From the NCBI GenBank assembly GCA_910588245.1, contig CAJUQP010000015.1, positions 6,011 through 70,010 of the forward strand: a DNA stretch of 64,000 nucleotides, written 5' to 3'. This document shows positions 44,240 to 53,620 of this stretch, piece after piece. A program made the position numbers and the translations under genes. The notes beneath the pieces are model-generated. The model saw only the letters and a program-made list of their open reading frames with translations, searched no databases and was not told where the DNA came from. The stretch comes from an uncultured Muribaculaceae bacterium. Lineage in GTDB: Bacteria > Bacteroidota > Bacteroidia > Bacteroidales > Muribaculaceae. Each line of letters opens with the position of its first letter. The first letter of the stretch is position 1.

Positions 44240-46798
44240 TCATTTCAGGATGCCGGAGGAGATAGCGCCCGTCTTTCCGGGTCCGGATTCGATGCGCATC
44301 TTGCGTCCGTAGGAGATGGAATATGAGATCTGCAGGGTCACGGCGCTTGTATAATCGCGTGAATATGACTGCGACCAGGTGGAGTAAGCGTCATAATCGA
44401 ATCGTGAGTAAGCCCCTTTTCTTGACGTGCGTAAGATGTTGTTTCCGGACAGAGATACGTTGAGGCCGTCTTTACCCCAGCCTGCCTCCATGCCATAGTT
44501 CCAGGGGGAACGTGAGTCGCACGCCATCATTGTCATCCCGCGGTAAGGGGAGTTGTACCATGCGGAGAAGTAGAAATTGCCAAGATAGTATGAGGCGCCG
44601 GCGCTCCCCCTGAAGAAATTGCCGGAATACCGGTTTATCCCGCCGCGCCGACAGTATCGTCCTGTGGCCTGACCCCAGAGATTGAGATTGTTGTCAAGAA
44701 GGTTGAGGCTCGCGCTCATTCCATATTGAAGCTGCTGGTAATATCCGTCTTTTATGAGCGACCGGAGCATCATCTCGCGTCCGTCGATCTCAGCCGGCGC
44801 ATATAGATACGTCATCGGTCTGGTCCATCTCTCATACTTGCACCAGGCGCTTGTGAAAAGACCCTTCTGTGCGTTGCATTGATATCGGAGAGACACGCTG
44901 TTGTAGAGGTAAGGGCGCAGTGAAGTGTTGCCCGTCACGGCATCAAGCATGTTCCTGACCACTATGTTGGAGCTCCTGTCGGCCACTCCGAAGGTCCAGT
45001 TTGACATCTCGGAGGAGAGTTCCAGCTTGTGCTTCCGGTGGAGTTGCCAACCAATTTCCATATAATAGGCCGGAAGAACATCGTTGTAGTCTTCCGATCC
45101 GAAACGTGTATGGCTGTAATATACGCGTGCGGAGGGGGAGAAAGTGAATTGACCGGCGGAAAGGCGCCCTGAAACACCTATGCCCGCTGCCGCGGAATTG
45201 TTGTCGATCCGATCCGGATTCGTGCCGTAATAACGCAGGCGGTTGTCGGAAAACTCCCCGAAAGCGTTGAACGACAGACTCTGGCTTCCCCAGCTCTTGC
45301 GAGCGTTGATTCCTATATTGCCAGCCCATGCATCCTGCACTGCTGTGTTGTCGATCTGCAGCGGTGTTTCCAACCAGGTGTAGATGTTCCTGTGATGGGA
45401 ATAGCGGAGTGTCGGGCTGACGTTCAGCATGAGATCTCCGGGAAGGAAGAACTGGTAGGTGCCTTTCCAGGTGGCAGAATTGGATCGGGAGGCATCGCGC
45501 ATGGCTGCGGTCTCTTTAGGGTATATCGCCGGAGTATAACGGTTTTCTGTCCGTGTCCTTGTTCTTGTTCCGTCGCCCTGATAGCCGGCGGTATTGGAGA
45601 TCAGACATCTATCGGAAGAAAATGTGGCGCGGAGTGTGGCGTATTCGGAGTTGCCGTGAGAACTGTTGTCAAGAATCTCACTGCCGCGTATTATTGTCTG
45701 CATCGGGAAACGGTATGTCGTTTCGCCCTCTGAGGTTGCGCTGTTGTCGCGGCTGTATGCGTAGCCGGCTTCCGCATCGAAGGTCATGCGGCGGTAGGTG
45801 AATTTGGAATTGGCGGAGAAGGATCCGTCGGGTTCCGGAATCTTCTGGGAAAGATTTACCTTTGAATAGCCGCCGTATTCATAGCTGGCCATAATGAAGT
45901 TGACCACGTGGAGCGCGCCCTGGAAGCGAGGATCGGAGGGGAAATCGTAGACTTCCACGCGGCGCACGTCCTGAGTTCGTATCCCTGCCATCTGGTTGTC
46001 GTCGGCCGGGAGAAAGTCGATGAAGAAAGCTACGCCGTCGCCGGTGTCAGTCGTCACGGTTTTCGACATCGGGTCGATAATCAGGAGCGGTATGGCCATA
46101 GTGCGGAGCAGTCCGATGCCGTCGTGGGCGGCGTTTTTCTCTCTTTTGCCGGGGATGAAGACCGTCCGGTCGGATTCGATATTTGTCCTCTCGGCTTTTA
46201 CGTCTATCTGCCCGAGCACCACGGTATTGGCGGGCATTATGATGTCTCCGAGGTTGAGGTGGCTGCATTTCCTGTATATAGTCCGGTAGCCCACACAGCT
46301 TAGGCGGGCTATTACGTCGCGTCGGTCGCAGGGGATGTCGAATCTTCCGTCGCGGTCGGCTATTCCGTAGGTGATGACGGCAGAATCCTTAGGTGTTAAT
46401 ATCATCACTGTCGTTCCGGCCACAGGCTCGTTGTCGGTCGCGACGGCACGTCCCGTGAAGCGGAACCGTCCGTGTTGCCTGGCTTCGATATAGTAGTTCC
46501 CGTTCTGAGCCACCACCGTGACGGGGTTCAGTCCTATAGTCTGACGCAATGCTTCGTAGGGATCGTCGGCGCGGACTCTCGGAGCTGCCTTGTAGTTGTC
46601 GAGATCTTTGTAGATGAAGGATATGTTGACGTCAGGATGCTCTTTGCTGATCCTGACGATCGCCTTCGACATAGGCATGCCGTTGAAGTCGTAGGAGAAC
46701 CGGTATGCACTGCTTTGGAGAGCGGTAAGCATACAGAGAAGTATGAGGAGAAGAGCTTTCCGACGGAGCAGGGTATTACGGGTATTTTGTCGTGCCAT
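44240..46798 (-). CDS. TonB-dependent-receptor-like outer-membrane beta-barrel protein
   Basis: An 852-residue outer-membrane protein. An N-terminal signal-anchor (LLLILLCMLTALQSSA) is followed by an STN-like secretin/TonB N-domain (about 33-105, FSYDFNGMPMSKAIVRISKE), a carboxypeptidase-regulatory-like domain (about 112-190, TGRAVATDNEPVAGTTVMIL), a plug-like segment, and about 550 residues of beta-barrel. It has no SusD or lipoprotein partner next to it and no sigma/anti-sigma pair. It may take up a small ligand or have become a surface structure. It is convergent with the helicase operon, with only 31 bp between the stops. Confidence 0.83.
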   Translation of the reverse strand: MARQNTRNTLLRRKALLLILLCMLTALQSSAYRFSYDFNGMPMSKAIVRISKEHPDVNISFIYKDLDNYKAAPRVRADDPYEALRQTIGLNPVTVVAQNGNYYIEARQHGRFRFTGRAVATDNEPVAGTTVMILTPKDSAVITYGIADRDGRFDIPCDRRDVIARLSCVGYRTIYRKCSHLNLGDIIMPANTVVLGQIDVKAERTNIESDRTVFIPGKREKNAAHDGIGLLRTMAIPLLIIDPMSKTVTTDTGDGVAFFIDFLPADDNQMAGIRTQDVRRVEVYDFPSDPRFQGALHVVNFIMASYEYGGYSKVNLSQKIPEPDGSFSANSKFTYRRMTFDAEAGYAYSRDNSATSEGETTYRFPMQTIIRGSEILDNSSHGNSEYATLRATFSSDRCLISNTAGYQGDGTRTRTRTENRYTPAIYPKETAAMRDASRSNSATWKGTYQFFLPGDLMLNVSPTLRYSHHRNIYTWLETPLQIDNTAVQDAWAGNIGINARKSWGSQSLSFNAFGEFSDNRLRYYGTNPDRIDNNSAAAGIGVSGRLSAGQFTFSPSARVYYSHTRFGSEDYNDVLPAYYMEIGWQLHRKHKLELSSEMSNWTFGVADRSSNIVVRNMLDAVTGNTSLRPYLYNSVSLRYQCNAQKGLFTSAWCKYERWTRPMTYLYAPAEIDGREMMLRSLIKDGYYQQLQYGMSASLNLLDNNLNLWGQATGRYCRRGGINRYSGNFFRGSAGASYYLGNFYFSAWYNSPYRGMTMMACDSRSPWNYGMEAGWGKDGLNVSLSGNNILRTSRKGAYSRFDYDAYSTWSQSYSRDYTSAVTLQISYSISYGRKMRIESGPGKTGAISSGILK

Positions 46799-46996
46799 TG
46801 GGAGCTGTTAAAAGTCGTTTTTATAGTTCATACATCAATAAGACACACGACATCCCGATAACTCAACCCTCCGGGTACGGAATTTTTTCAAAAATGTGAA
46901 AATCATCGGCAAGAGGAGTGAGGATATGTTTGCCCGTAGGGTGAAAATTCTTTTTTATCATATCACTAATTTCTAAGCCGGAGTTATATGGGGTGT
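46799..46996. other. Intergenic region without gene
   Basis: AT-rich leader region between the divergent 44240-46798 receptor gene and the promoter segment starting near 46997. No ORF, clear promoter box for the receptor or hairpin was identified. Confidence 0.5.
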
Positions 46997-47094
46997 CTTT
47001 TATCGATAAAATATCTTGCCGGATAATTCAAGATTATGTAAATTTGCAGTGTTACTGAAAATTTGCATAAAATGGCGTCTGTGGAGGGTTCATT
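46997..47094 (+). repeat. Promoter-containing direct repeat, copy 1
   Basis: The 62-bp core (47033-47094) is identical to 49057-49118 except for two bases. Looser similarity extends upstream to 46997. It contains TTG (47015-47017), 20 bp, TAAATTTG (47038-47045), a full Bacteroidota promoter pointing at the 47232 gene. The predicted 5' leader is about 180 nt. Confidence 0.88.
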
Positions 47095-47231
47095 TATTAA
47101 ACGTGTGTGACTATCCCTGAGAAGTGGTGACAGATTTGAGGGCGATTAACTAATGTGGTTTACACTGTCTGGGACGGTTGACTGTATCCTACTGATAAGT
47201 GTTGCCATTCAATCAAATGTAATGTAAGAAC

Positions 47232-48317
47232 ATGAAAAGAATCAATATCATTATCTATTTTCTGCTGACATTTATTCCGATATGGGCTTCCGCTGGAACG
47301 AATGTCGGTAATTGTATTTTTACGACTTCCAAGAGTTTCGATATTATTGCGTCGTTGCAATATTTCGATAAAATCAAAGATGTGCCGCGTTTCTGTAATC
47401 TTGCAACGGATTCAGTTTTCATGTCGCGCCTCAGTCATGTGAATGAGAATGTGAAGGCTTCAAAACTTTGTAATTTCTATTCTATTTATGGCGGAGATAA
47501 AAACAACACAGACTCCTGTGTCATATTTTTCAATAATATACAGCTGAATGATTCGATATCACGCTCCGATGCAGACTGGATCAGAAATATTGTGGAGTTG
47601 CGTCCCGAGATTACCTATTGCATATCCGCATTGAACGCTGCCGGATATTCTGATTATTGGGATAATGAAATAAAGCCGATACTTGAAAGACAGATAGCCG
47701 CTTATCCTGTCTCAGAAAAAACACTTGATGACATACATGATGCCTTGACAGAGTTTTCCGGCCCTGAGATATTGCCCCCGACACATTCAAACACTTATAT
47801 CCTCAACATCGACAATGCCTTCAATCTGTCGGACGAATCATTCTGTTGCACACCGCTCCTGCTTGATGTTGAGCTGGAAAAGAAATTCAGACTTGATTTC
47901 CTGAAAGTTTATATTCACGAGAATCTTCATCGTCTGTCGGTTTCTGATGAGCTTATGCGTAAACTCGATGATCTTATGATGGATGATTTCTACCGTGATA
48001 ATGAGAATGTGGCACGAAGTCATAATGAAGGACATAACGAGGCTTTTGTTGTTGCAGCGGAAGCCTTCATATCACATAAAATCGGACGAAGGGATAACAA
48101 GAGTGTCTATGATGAGTTTAAGGAATATGTCGACGGTAGCCTTGTACTTACGCCGATTATATACGTCCATCTTCACGATAAACAGAAAGATGAATCACTT
48201 GACAGTTTCATTCTCCGACTTTTTGACAATGGGACTATAAAGGCGGGAAGGGTAAAAGCCGAGTATGACAAGGCTATGCGGCAACTCGGATCTAAAATCG
48301 TCAGCGATGAAAGGTAA
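47232..48317 (+). CDS. Exported HExxH-like putative metallopeptidase
   Basis: A 361-residue secreted protein of unrecognised family, with a signal peptide (MKRINIIIYFLLTFIPIWASA). The segment YIHENLHRLS (H229-E230-x2-H233) is a zincin active-site signature, and ligand-like glutamates follow in HNEGHNEAFVVAAEAF (E270 or E277), about 40 residues later, as in gluzincin-type layouts. The rest has no known motif. Base composition is clearly more AT-rich than the neighbours, suggesting acquisition. It overlaps the next gene by 11 bp. A zinc-dependent peptidase acting in the periplasm or outside is the best guess. Confidence 0.6.
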   Translation: MKRINIIIYFLLTFIPIWASAGTNVGNCIFTTSKSFDIIASLQYFDKIKDVPRFCNLATDSVFMSRLSHVNENVKASKLCNFYSIYGGDKNNTDSCVIFFNNIQLNDSISRSDADWIRNIVELRPEITYCISALNAAGYSDYWDNEIKPILERQIAAYPVSEKTLDDIHDALTEFSGPEILPPTHSNTYILNIDNAFNLSDESFCCTPLLLDVELEKKFRLDFLKVYIHENLHRLSVSDELMRKLDDLMMDDFYRDNENVARSHNEGHNEAFVVAAEAFISHKIGRRDNKSVYDEFKEYVDGSLVLTPIIYVHLHDKQKDESLDSFILRLFDNGTIKAGRVKAEYDKAMRQLGSKIVSDER

Positions 48318-48960
48318 TTTTTCCCGGCAGTTTTGTTTGGTAATGTTTCTGTCAGCGATAACTACTGTTCATGCAGAAGAGGATTCTCTGAAAAATCGTA
48401 TTGCTTTCAGTGGTGCATTGACATCTTCTGATTCATGGCAGCTTGAGTTTTCATATCATTATATGTTTAACAAGCACATTGGATTAGGGGTGTCCCTTGG
48501 TTCATGGAAAGTGTACTATGAAGAGGGATGGGCTTCTGGAAGCAACTGGAACATTGATGAGGATGATAATAAGCCATGGAATTTCTATATCCGTCCATCT
48601 CTTATATTGAAGACTCCTTCGCTAAAATACCGAGCTTGTTCATGGTCTATTTTTGCCGAACCTGGATTGATGTTGAATATTCCTTATCAGCGAGTATGCA
48701 TCGAATCTACCTCGAATTGGCCTGTCATTGACTATCATTATATCAGTACGTCCAGAGGGCAATGGCTGGCGATGGATTTGCGCGTAGGAGTAAGTCTTGA
48801 TATCAGACCTTGTGGCATAAGTGTAGGATACATGATGTCTAACCACGATGTATATAGCCAGTACAGACATTTGTCATATAGTGGTGTTTCTTTTGAAAAA
48901 TTCTATCCGAAGAAACCATTTATGCAGGGCGCATTTATCTCTTGTTCGTATAGTTTCTAA
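48307..48960 (+). CDS. Outer-membrane beta-barrel protein coupled to the putative metallopeptidase
   Basis: A 217-residue exported protein. The ATG at 48307 gives a clean signal peptide (MKGNFSRQFCLVMFLSAITTVHA) and overlaps the upstream stop by 11 bp; the longer frame from 48265 lacks one. The mature protein alternates aromatic and polar residues (WQLEFSYHYMFNKHIGLGVSLGSW), and ends in SCSYSF with a terminal Phe, so an eight- to ten-stranded outer-membrane barrel is likely. It is AT-rich like its partner. Together they look like a small secretion or surface pair, but no family was recognised. Confidence 0.65.
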   Translation: MKGNFSRQFCLVMFLSAITTVHAEEDSLKNRIAFSGALTSSDSWQLEFSYHYMFNKHIGLGVSLGSWKVYYEEGWASGSNWNIDEDDNKPWNFYIRPSLILKTPSLKYRACSWSIFAEPGLMLNIPYQRVCIESTSNWPVIDYHYISTSRGQWLAMDLRVGVSLDIRPCGISVGYMMSNHDVYSQYRHLSYSGVSFEKFYPKKPFMQGAFISCSYSF

Positions 48961-49022
48961 AAACAGATCAATCATACATCAGACAAAGATAAGCGACCTT
49001 TGAGAGATTGATAGGCCAGCCT

Positions 49023-49118
49023 TTTTATCAATAACTATCTTGCCGATTAGGGCAGAATTATGTAAATTTGCAGTGTTACTGAAAATTTGCATAAAATAGC
49101 GTCTGTGGAGGGCTCATT
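49023..49118 (+). repeat. Promoter-containing direct repeat, copy 2 (orphan promoter)
   Basis: Second copy of the promoter segment, core 49057-49118, with the same TAAATTTG box (49063-49070). Nothing codes downstream on the plus strand: the next gene (49170) is on the minus strand. The similarity seems to resume as CCTGAGA after a deletion of about 21 bp relative to copy 1. Confidence 0.85.
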
Positions 49119-49169
49119 CCTGAGAGTAATAAAAGGCTTTTGCTGCTGGTTTCCCTTCCTAAATCTTTT

Positions 49170-49496
49170 TTAATTTCTATAATTGAAAATGAGGTCGACA
49201 AAGAAGTTGCCGAAGTTCAGAAGCATTATCATGCCGATAACCAGCGCGATGGCTAATTCTAACCAACATCTCTGCCGTATGGCTGCGATGGCATATCCGA
49301 CAAACACAATAAGTACTGATAGTAGGAGAGCGGGTTTGCACCAGGTCAATATATCGATATCCGCTCCAAACCAAAGGTCAAGTATATTCACGTCAAACCA
49401 TAGATAGGCCATCTCTATCGCTACCACAATCGCCATAGGAATAAACAGCCAGTAAAGTTTTCGCTGAGTCTCCTTGTCTATTCTCTTTATTTCCAT
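49170..49496 (-). CDS. Small three-helix membrane protein, unknown
   Basis: A protein of 108 residues from MEIKRIDKETQRKLYWL. Three hydrophobic segments (LFIPMAIVVAIEMAYLWF, CKPALLLSVLIVFVGYAIAA, LELAIALVIGMIMLLNFGNF) predict an integral inner-membrane protein. No family was recognised. The frame is open to 49613, but a TAATTTTG box at 49539-49546 on the minus strand places transcription start near 49533, so the start is at 49496 or, if leaderless, at 49535. Confidence 0.5.
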   Translation of the reverse strand: MEIKRIDKETQRKLYWLFIPMAIVVAIEMAYLWFDVNILDLWFGADIDILTWCKPALLLSVLIVFVGYAIAAIRQRCWLELAIALVIGMIMLLNFGNFFVDLIFNYRN

Positions 49497-49538
49497 AAGA
49501 TTCAGAATCATATTCAGAAGTTGATTGCCATTCATATG

Positions 49539-49546
49539 CAAAATTA
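49539..49546 (-). promoter_or_regulatory. -7 box for the small membrane protein
   Basis: Minus strand TAATTTTG followed by CAT matches TAnnTTTG and decides against the longer reading frame. Confidence 0.55.
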
Positions 49547-49712
49547 CAAAATTGCAATCAATTTTGATGCACACTAAAGTGTGCATTTGAACGAAGTGTT
49601 CGGGGATTGCCACGTCGATGGCAGGGGGAAGTATTGACAGAAGGTCTTCGCTGAACTGGTGTGTTCATACACACGGCCATGATCGACAGTTAAATAAACG
49701 TGGATAAAAGAT

Positions 49713-49751
49713 GACTTCCGGAGTACACTATGTAAGTGCCATCCGGAAGTC
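49713..49751. repeat. Hairpin containing GTGCCATCCGG
   Basis: Perfect 9-bp stem GACTTCCGG/CCGGAAGTC (49713-49721 with 49743-49751). Its loop and 3' arm carry GTGCCATCCGG, shared with elements at 25428-25463 and 32318-32364. It lies downstream of the DUF4249 gene end and could protect that transcript. Confidence 0.6.
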
Positions 49752-49856
49752 GTTGCAAGCTTAACCTTTCTGTTTAAATTTGTCTTTTACTTCATAGTTC
49801 TTATTTTGATAGATTGTATTTTATGATCTTGAAATTTATGCTATATGGAGTGAGGA

Positions 49857-50939
49857 CTATAAATGAGGGGTAGCCTTTTCCTTGCGGTTGACGATGTCTT
49901 GCAGATAGAGGCGATAGGTGGCTCTGCTTCTGGCTGTCACGACGCCGGCTCCGGTCGAGACATTACTGGCATCCCATACCGGGTCGGCGAGGCCGACATC
50001 CCCCAATACTCCATTGATGCCATCGTTGTGTGCCCACACCGACATCACGTGGGTGTAGTAGCTACGGGAGATTACGTCAAGGTGAAGGTCGATTGACGCT
50101 GTCTCAAGTTCGGGATTATTTTCCGGATTATTGATATTATAATACAGATCCCTTATCGCTATGTGGAGCGGGTAACTTTTCCCGGAGATCTGCCGGTCGG
50201 AGAAAATGCTATAGCCCCAGGTGTCGGAAATCGCCGACTCGAGTGCCGACACATGTTCGGTGAACAGCGGCTCCTTGTCATAGTCGACATGGAAATATGT
50301 AAACGAGGCAAAACATTCCTCATCGTTATCCTGTCCTGGGACGGGTATATAATACCTATCGGGGATGGATCTGCTTTCAGAGAACTCGTAATAGTCGGTG
50401 GTCGATGCTCTGTCGGTGAACCAGATAAGCATATTGAGGCCGAAATTATACCTATGATAGCTTCCGCGGCTGAAACTGCTGAAAGACACAACGTCATAGT
50501 CCACATGCGAGATATCGATTGATTCAGGTACTGTGACCTCAGCCCATGCGTCGCCATATTTCTCACTATACGCCGTAAGCTTTATGCAATCGCCCTCTTT
50601 TGCCACATAACCGGAACGATAGCCGTGGGTTGGCTCGTCATATGAATCTGGTAAGGCCGACATCGGGGGAATTTCCGCGAAATGAAGAGTCTCGATGAAT
50701 TCATCATTGACATATAGTCTCACCTCCGCGTCATCCACGATGATGTTCTGTTCGTCGACAGTGGGATCGCTCCATCTCCAGGTCCGGGTGAGCTGCAGAA
50801 CGACGGTGTCGCCTGCGGAAATGTTGGAGTTCATGCACAAGACCGGAACACTTTTCAGATCGGGTTCGAAATCGCTGAAGCATCCCGTGGTCAGGAGGAG
50901 CAGGGAGATGAATAAGAATATATTTTTTAGAATAGCCAT
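49857..50939 (-). CDS. DUF4249 outer-membrane lipoprotein
   Basis: A 360-residue lipoprotein with lipobox LLTTGC (C at about 20) and a beta-rich mature region typical of DUF4249 (PVLCMNSNISAGDTVVLQLTRTW, VTVPESIDIS). DUF4249 proteins are nearly always encoded beside a TonB-dependent receptor and are thought to sit on its outer face much as SusD does with SusC; the ligand is unknown. The start overlaps the receptor stop by 13 bp, giving tight coupling. Confidence 0.9.
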   Translation of the reverse strand: MAILKNIFLFISLLLLTTGCFSDFEPDLKSVPVLCMNSNISAGDTVVLQLTRTWRWSDPTVDEQNIIVDDAEVRLYVNDEFIETLHFAEIPPMSALPDSYDEPTHGYRSGYVAKEGDCIKLTAYSEKYGDAWAEVTVPESIDISHVDYDVVSFSSFSRGSYHRYNFGLNMLIWFTDRASTTDYYEFSESRSIPDRYYIPVPGQDNDEECFASFTYFHVDYDKEPLFTEHVSALESAISDTWGYSIFSDRQISGKSYPLHIAIRDLYYNINNPENNPELETASIDLHLDVISRSYYTHVMSVWAHNDGINGVLGDVGLADPVWDASNVSTGAGVVTARSRATYRLYLQDIVNRKEKATPHL

Positions 50940-53620
50940 GTGTAGGATACTGAGGGTATGACGGGTAATAGATGGATTTTCTGGAACACCGGACGATAGT
51001 GACCGGGAATTGAAGGATCATATGTGTTGCTGTAGTCGAGCCTTACCGCGATTACGTTCATGTTGCAGTAGGCGTTATACAGACTGAAATTCCAGTAGCC
51101 GTGGCGGGTATGGCGGGTGAAACTCAGGTCGAGACGATGATAGAACGGAAGCCGGAAGTTGTTGAGACGTTCCGGGAGCATCATGTCGTAGTGCCAGGGT
51201 GCAAGCATAGGATCTTGCCAGCACTGCAGAGGGAGGGTAAGGCGGTTGCCGCTCATGCCGGTCCATGATGCATTGATGTCCCATCGGTCGTTGACCTTCC
51301 AGTTTACGAGAATATTGATCTTGTGGCGGTTGTCGAAACGTGCCGGGAAGCGGTGGCCGGCATTCTTTTCAGCGAAGCGTCGGTCAGCCCAGAGAAGGGA
51401 GTAGCTTATGTGGCCGGTGAATTTTCCTGCCTCTTTCGATAGCTTGAAATCTATGCCCTTGGCCGTGCCTTTACCGGAAGTGAGCCGCGCGTTCCAGGCC
51501 GTCTCAGGAGGAAGGAGGTAATATTCGTCTCTATAGTCGAGAAGATTATCCATCCATTTCATGTAGGCCTCGGCCGAAAAGGTATAGATGTCGTTGATGG
51601 AATGGTATGCCCCGATGGTGATCTTGTCGGCTGTAGAGGGTTTCTGCTGGCCCACAATCGGCACCCACTGGTCGGTGGGGAGGGATATTGAGCTCTGCGA
51701 CAGCTGATGGACATACTGCACGGTGCGTGAGTATCCAGCTTTTATCGCCCAGTCGTCTCCCGGACTGTAGCGAAGTGTGAGCGACGGCGACAGATGGGAA
51801 TGGACTGCCCCCTCGATATTGAAGATGCTGTAGTGGAGCCCGGCGTTTATGCTCCAGCGGTCTCCTGCTTTCCAGTCGTCGCCGACATATAGGTTCAGTT
51901 CCCTCGCGTGGTAATCGGATGTGCTGTCGGACAACTGGGTTGTCAGCGACTCTGTGGCCAGGGTGCGTCGGGTGCTTGAGGGGAGGAAACGATGAATTAT
52001 GTAATAAGCTCCGAAAGTCATGTTATGGGCCGGAGTCGGACGGAAATCGAAATCGGCACGGAATATCCAGTCGTTTATACGATTGTCAGACGTAAGTCTG
52101 TCGGAAGTGTAAATCTCTTTCCCGTCATCATATTTTTCTTCCCAGAAGTTGAAATGCCTCATTGAGGACCGGTAGCGAGTATAGGCAGCGGTGACTTCGG
52201 CGTAGAGTGACGGGGATATCACATAATTCCATGCCGCCGACGCCACGATATTCCCCCATTTGAGACGGTTCTTCTCTCCGTCGCGGCGATAAGAATCGGT
52301 GTCAGTATCCCCGGGTGAATTACCGGCCTCACCAATATTGACTGGCGGATAGGTGTAGAAGTATGGATCGCGGCTATATTCATATTCCTCACCGACTTTG
52401 AGGTAATCCTCGCCGAAATAGAACATTGTGTAGGCGCGGCTTCGAGGAGAGAAATGATGGGTGATCTTGGCGTTGATATCGGTAAAGGCGTATCTGAAAT
52501 TGGTTTTTGTTTCATCGTCGCTTACCTTATTGATGATTGCGAGGGCGGGGATGGTGAGCACGTCATACCATGAGCGTCTCAAAGCAAGGGAATATGATGT
52601 GCGCCCTTTCACGATAGGTCCCTCGATACTGAATGCACCGGAGGTGAGACCGAGCTTGGCACTTCCGTGGTGCGACTCAAGCGATCCGTCGCGTGTGTGG
52701 ACATCCATGAATGAGGAGAGGCGTCCGTCATAACGTGCCGGGAAGGTAGACTTGTAGAAATCAACGTTGCGGATGGCCTCGGTGTTGAATGCCGAGAAGA
52801 GTCCTCCGAAATGATTTATCTGATAGAGCGGTATGTTGTCGAGCATGTAGAGGTTTTCATCGGAACTGCCTCCGTGGACGTACATTCCGGCCATCCCCTC
52901 CACGCCGGCTGAGACACCCGGCTCGAGCTGTATTGATTTCACCACGTCGCTTTCTCCGAACATGACAGGAGTGGAAGTTATGTATTCGCGGGAAAGATTC
53001 AGGCTTCCCACGCTTGCCGACTCCATGGCGAGGGCACGGTTGCGGCTACCGTGGACTACTACTTCCGAGAGCATGTTTTTCGACGGCATGAGACTCATGT
53101 CGAGCGTGGTGTTGGCATGGAGGTCGATTTTCCCCGTCCGGTAGTCGGTATAGCCCGGATACGTCACTTTTATGGCAGCTTTACCGACCGGCACCTTTAT
53201 GGAAAAGAATCCGGTGGAATTGGTGGCAGTGGCTGTATTGCTGATGGTGTCGACCACCACAGCTCCGATCAGAGCTTCGCCGGAACCTGTTTCCCTTACA
53301 AATCCGTTGACCGTTATCTTCCGCGGCTGTGCGGACTTCTTACGGGTCAGAATGACATTGTCGCCGCGCATACGGTAGTCGATGCTGGTGCCGGAGAGCA
53401 TCATTGTCAGGACTTTCCCTAAGGGTTGGTTGTCGGCGTTGACAGTCACTTTTATTCCGTTGAGGAGTGAGGCCGTGTAGATAAAGTTTTTACCACTCTG
53501 CCGCATTATCTCGGAGAAAGTCTTCTCAGCGGGAGCATCCTTAACGTGTATGGTTATATTCTGGGCCGACACTGCGATTGAGGCTGCAATGAGGGAGAGC
53601 AACAATATGTATCTTCTCAT
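50927..53620 (-). CDS. TonB-dependent receptor with STN and carboxypeptidase-regulatory domains
   Basis: An 897-residue outer-membrane receptor. Order: signal peptide (MRRYILLLSLIAASIAVSA), STN signalling domain (about 20-75, ITIHVKDAPAEKTFSEIM), carboxypeptidase-D-like domain (about 83-165, VNGFVRETGSGEALIGAVVV), plug (about 185-290, VEGMAGMYVHGGSSDENLYML), then a 22-stranded-type barrel ending SYTWLF. The STN domain suits signalling to an anti-sigma factor, and the next upstream gene is a small DUF4974-type anti-sigma. It probably imports an unknown ligand with the DUF4249 lipoprotein. Confidence 0.92.
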   Translation of the reverse strand: MRRYILLLSLIAASIAVSAQNITIHVKDAPAEKTFSEIMRQSGKNFIYTASLLNGIKVTVNADNQPLGKVLTMMLSGTSIDYRMRGDNVILTRKKSAQPRKITVNGFVRETGSGEALIGAVVVDTISNTATATNSTGFFSIKVPVGKAAIKVTYPGYTDYRTGKIDLHANTTLDMSLMPSKNMLSEVVVHGSRNRALAMESASVGSLNLSREYITSTPVMFGESDVVKSIQLEPGVSAGVEGMAGMYVHGGSSDENLYMLDNIPLYQINHFGGLFSAFNTEAIRNVDFYKSTFPARYDGRLSSFMDVHTRDGSLESHHGSAKLGLTSGAFSIEGPIVKGRTSYSLALRRSWYDVLTIPALAIINKVSDDETKTNFRYAFTDINAKITHHFSPRSRAYTMFYFGEDYLKVGEEYEYSRDPYFYTYPPVNIGEAGNSPGDTDTDSYRRDGEKNRLKWGNIVASAAWNYVISPSLYAEVTAAYTRYRSSMRHFNFWEEKYDDGKEIYTSDRLTSDNRINDWIFRADFDFRPTPAHNMTFGAYYIIHRFLPSSTRRTLATESLTTQLSDSTSDYHARELNLYVGDDWKAGDRWSINAGLHYSIFNIEGAVHSHLSPSLTLRYSPGDDWAIKAGYSRTVQYVHQLSQSSISLPTDQWVPIVGQQKPSTADKITIGAYHSINDIYTFSAEAYMKWMDNLLDYRDEYYLLPPETAWNARLTSGKGTAKGIDFKLSKEAGKFTGHISYSLLWADRRFAEKNAGHRFPARFDNRHKINILVNWKVNDRWDINASWTGMSGNRLTLPLQCWQDPMLAPWHYDMMLPERLNNFRLPFYHRLDLSFTRHTRHGYWNFSLYNAYCNMNVIAVRLDYSNTYDPSIPGHYRPVFQKIHLLPVIPSVSYTWLF

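Noticed and set aside
46047..46303. Several short frames inside the receptor gene at 46 kb
   Set aside because: All are shadows of the continuous minus-strand receptor frame with STN and regulatory domains.
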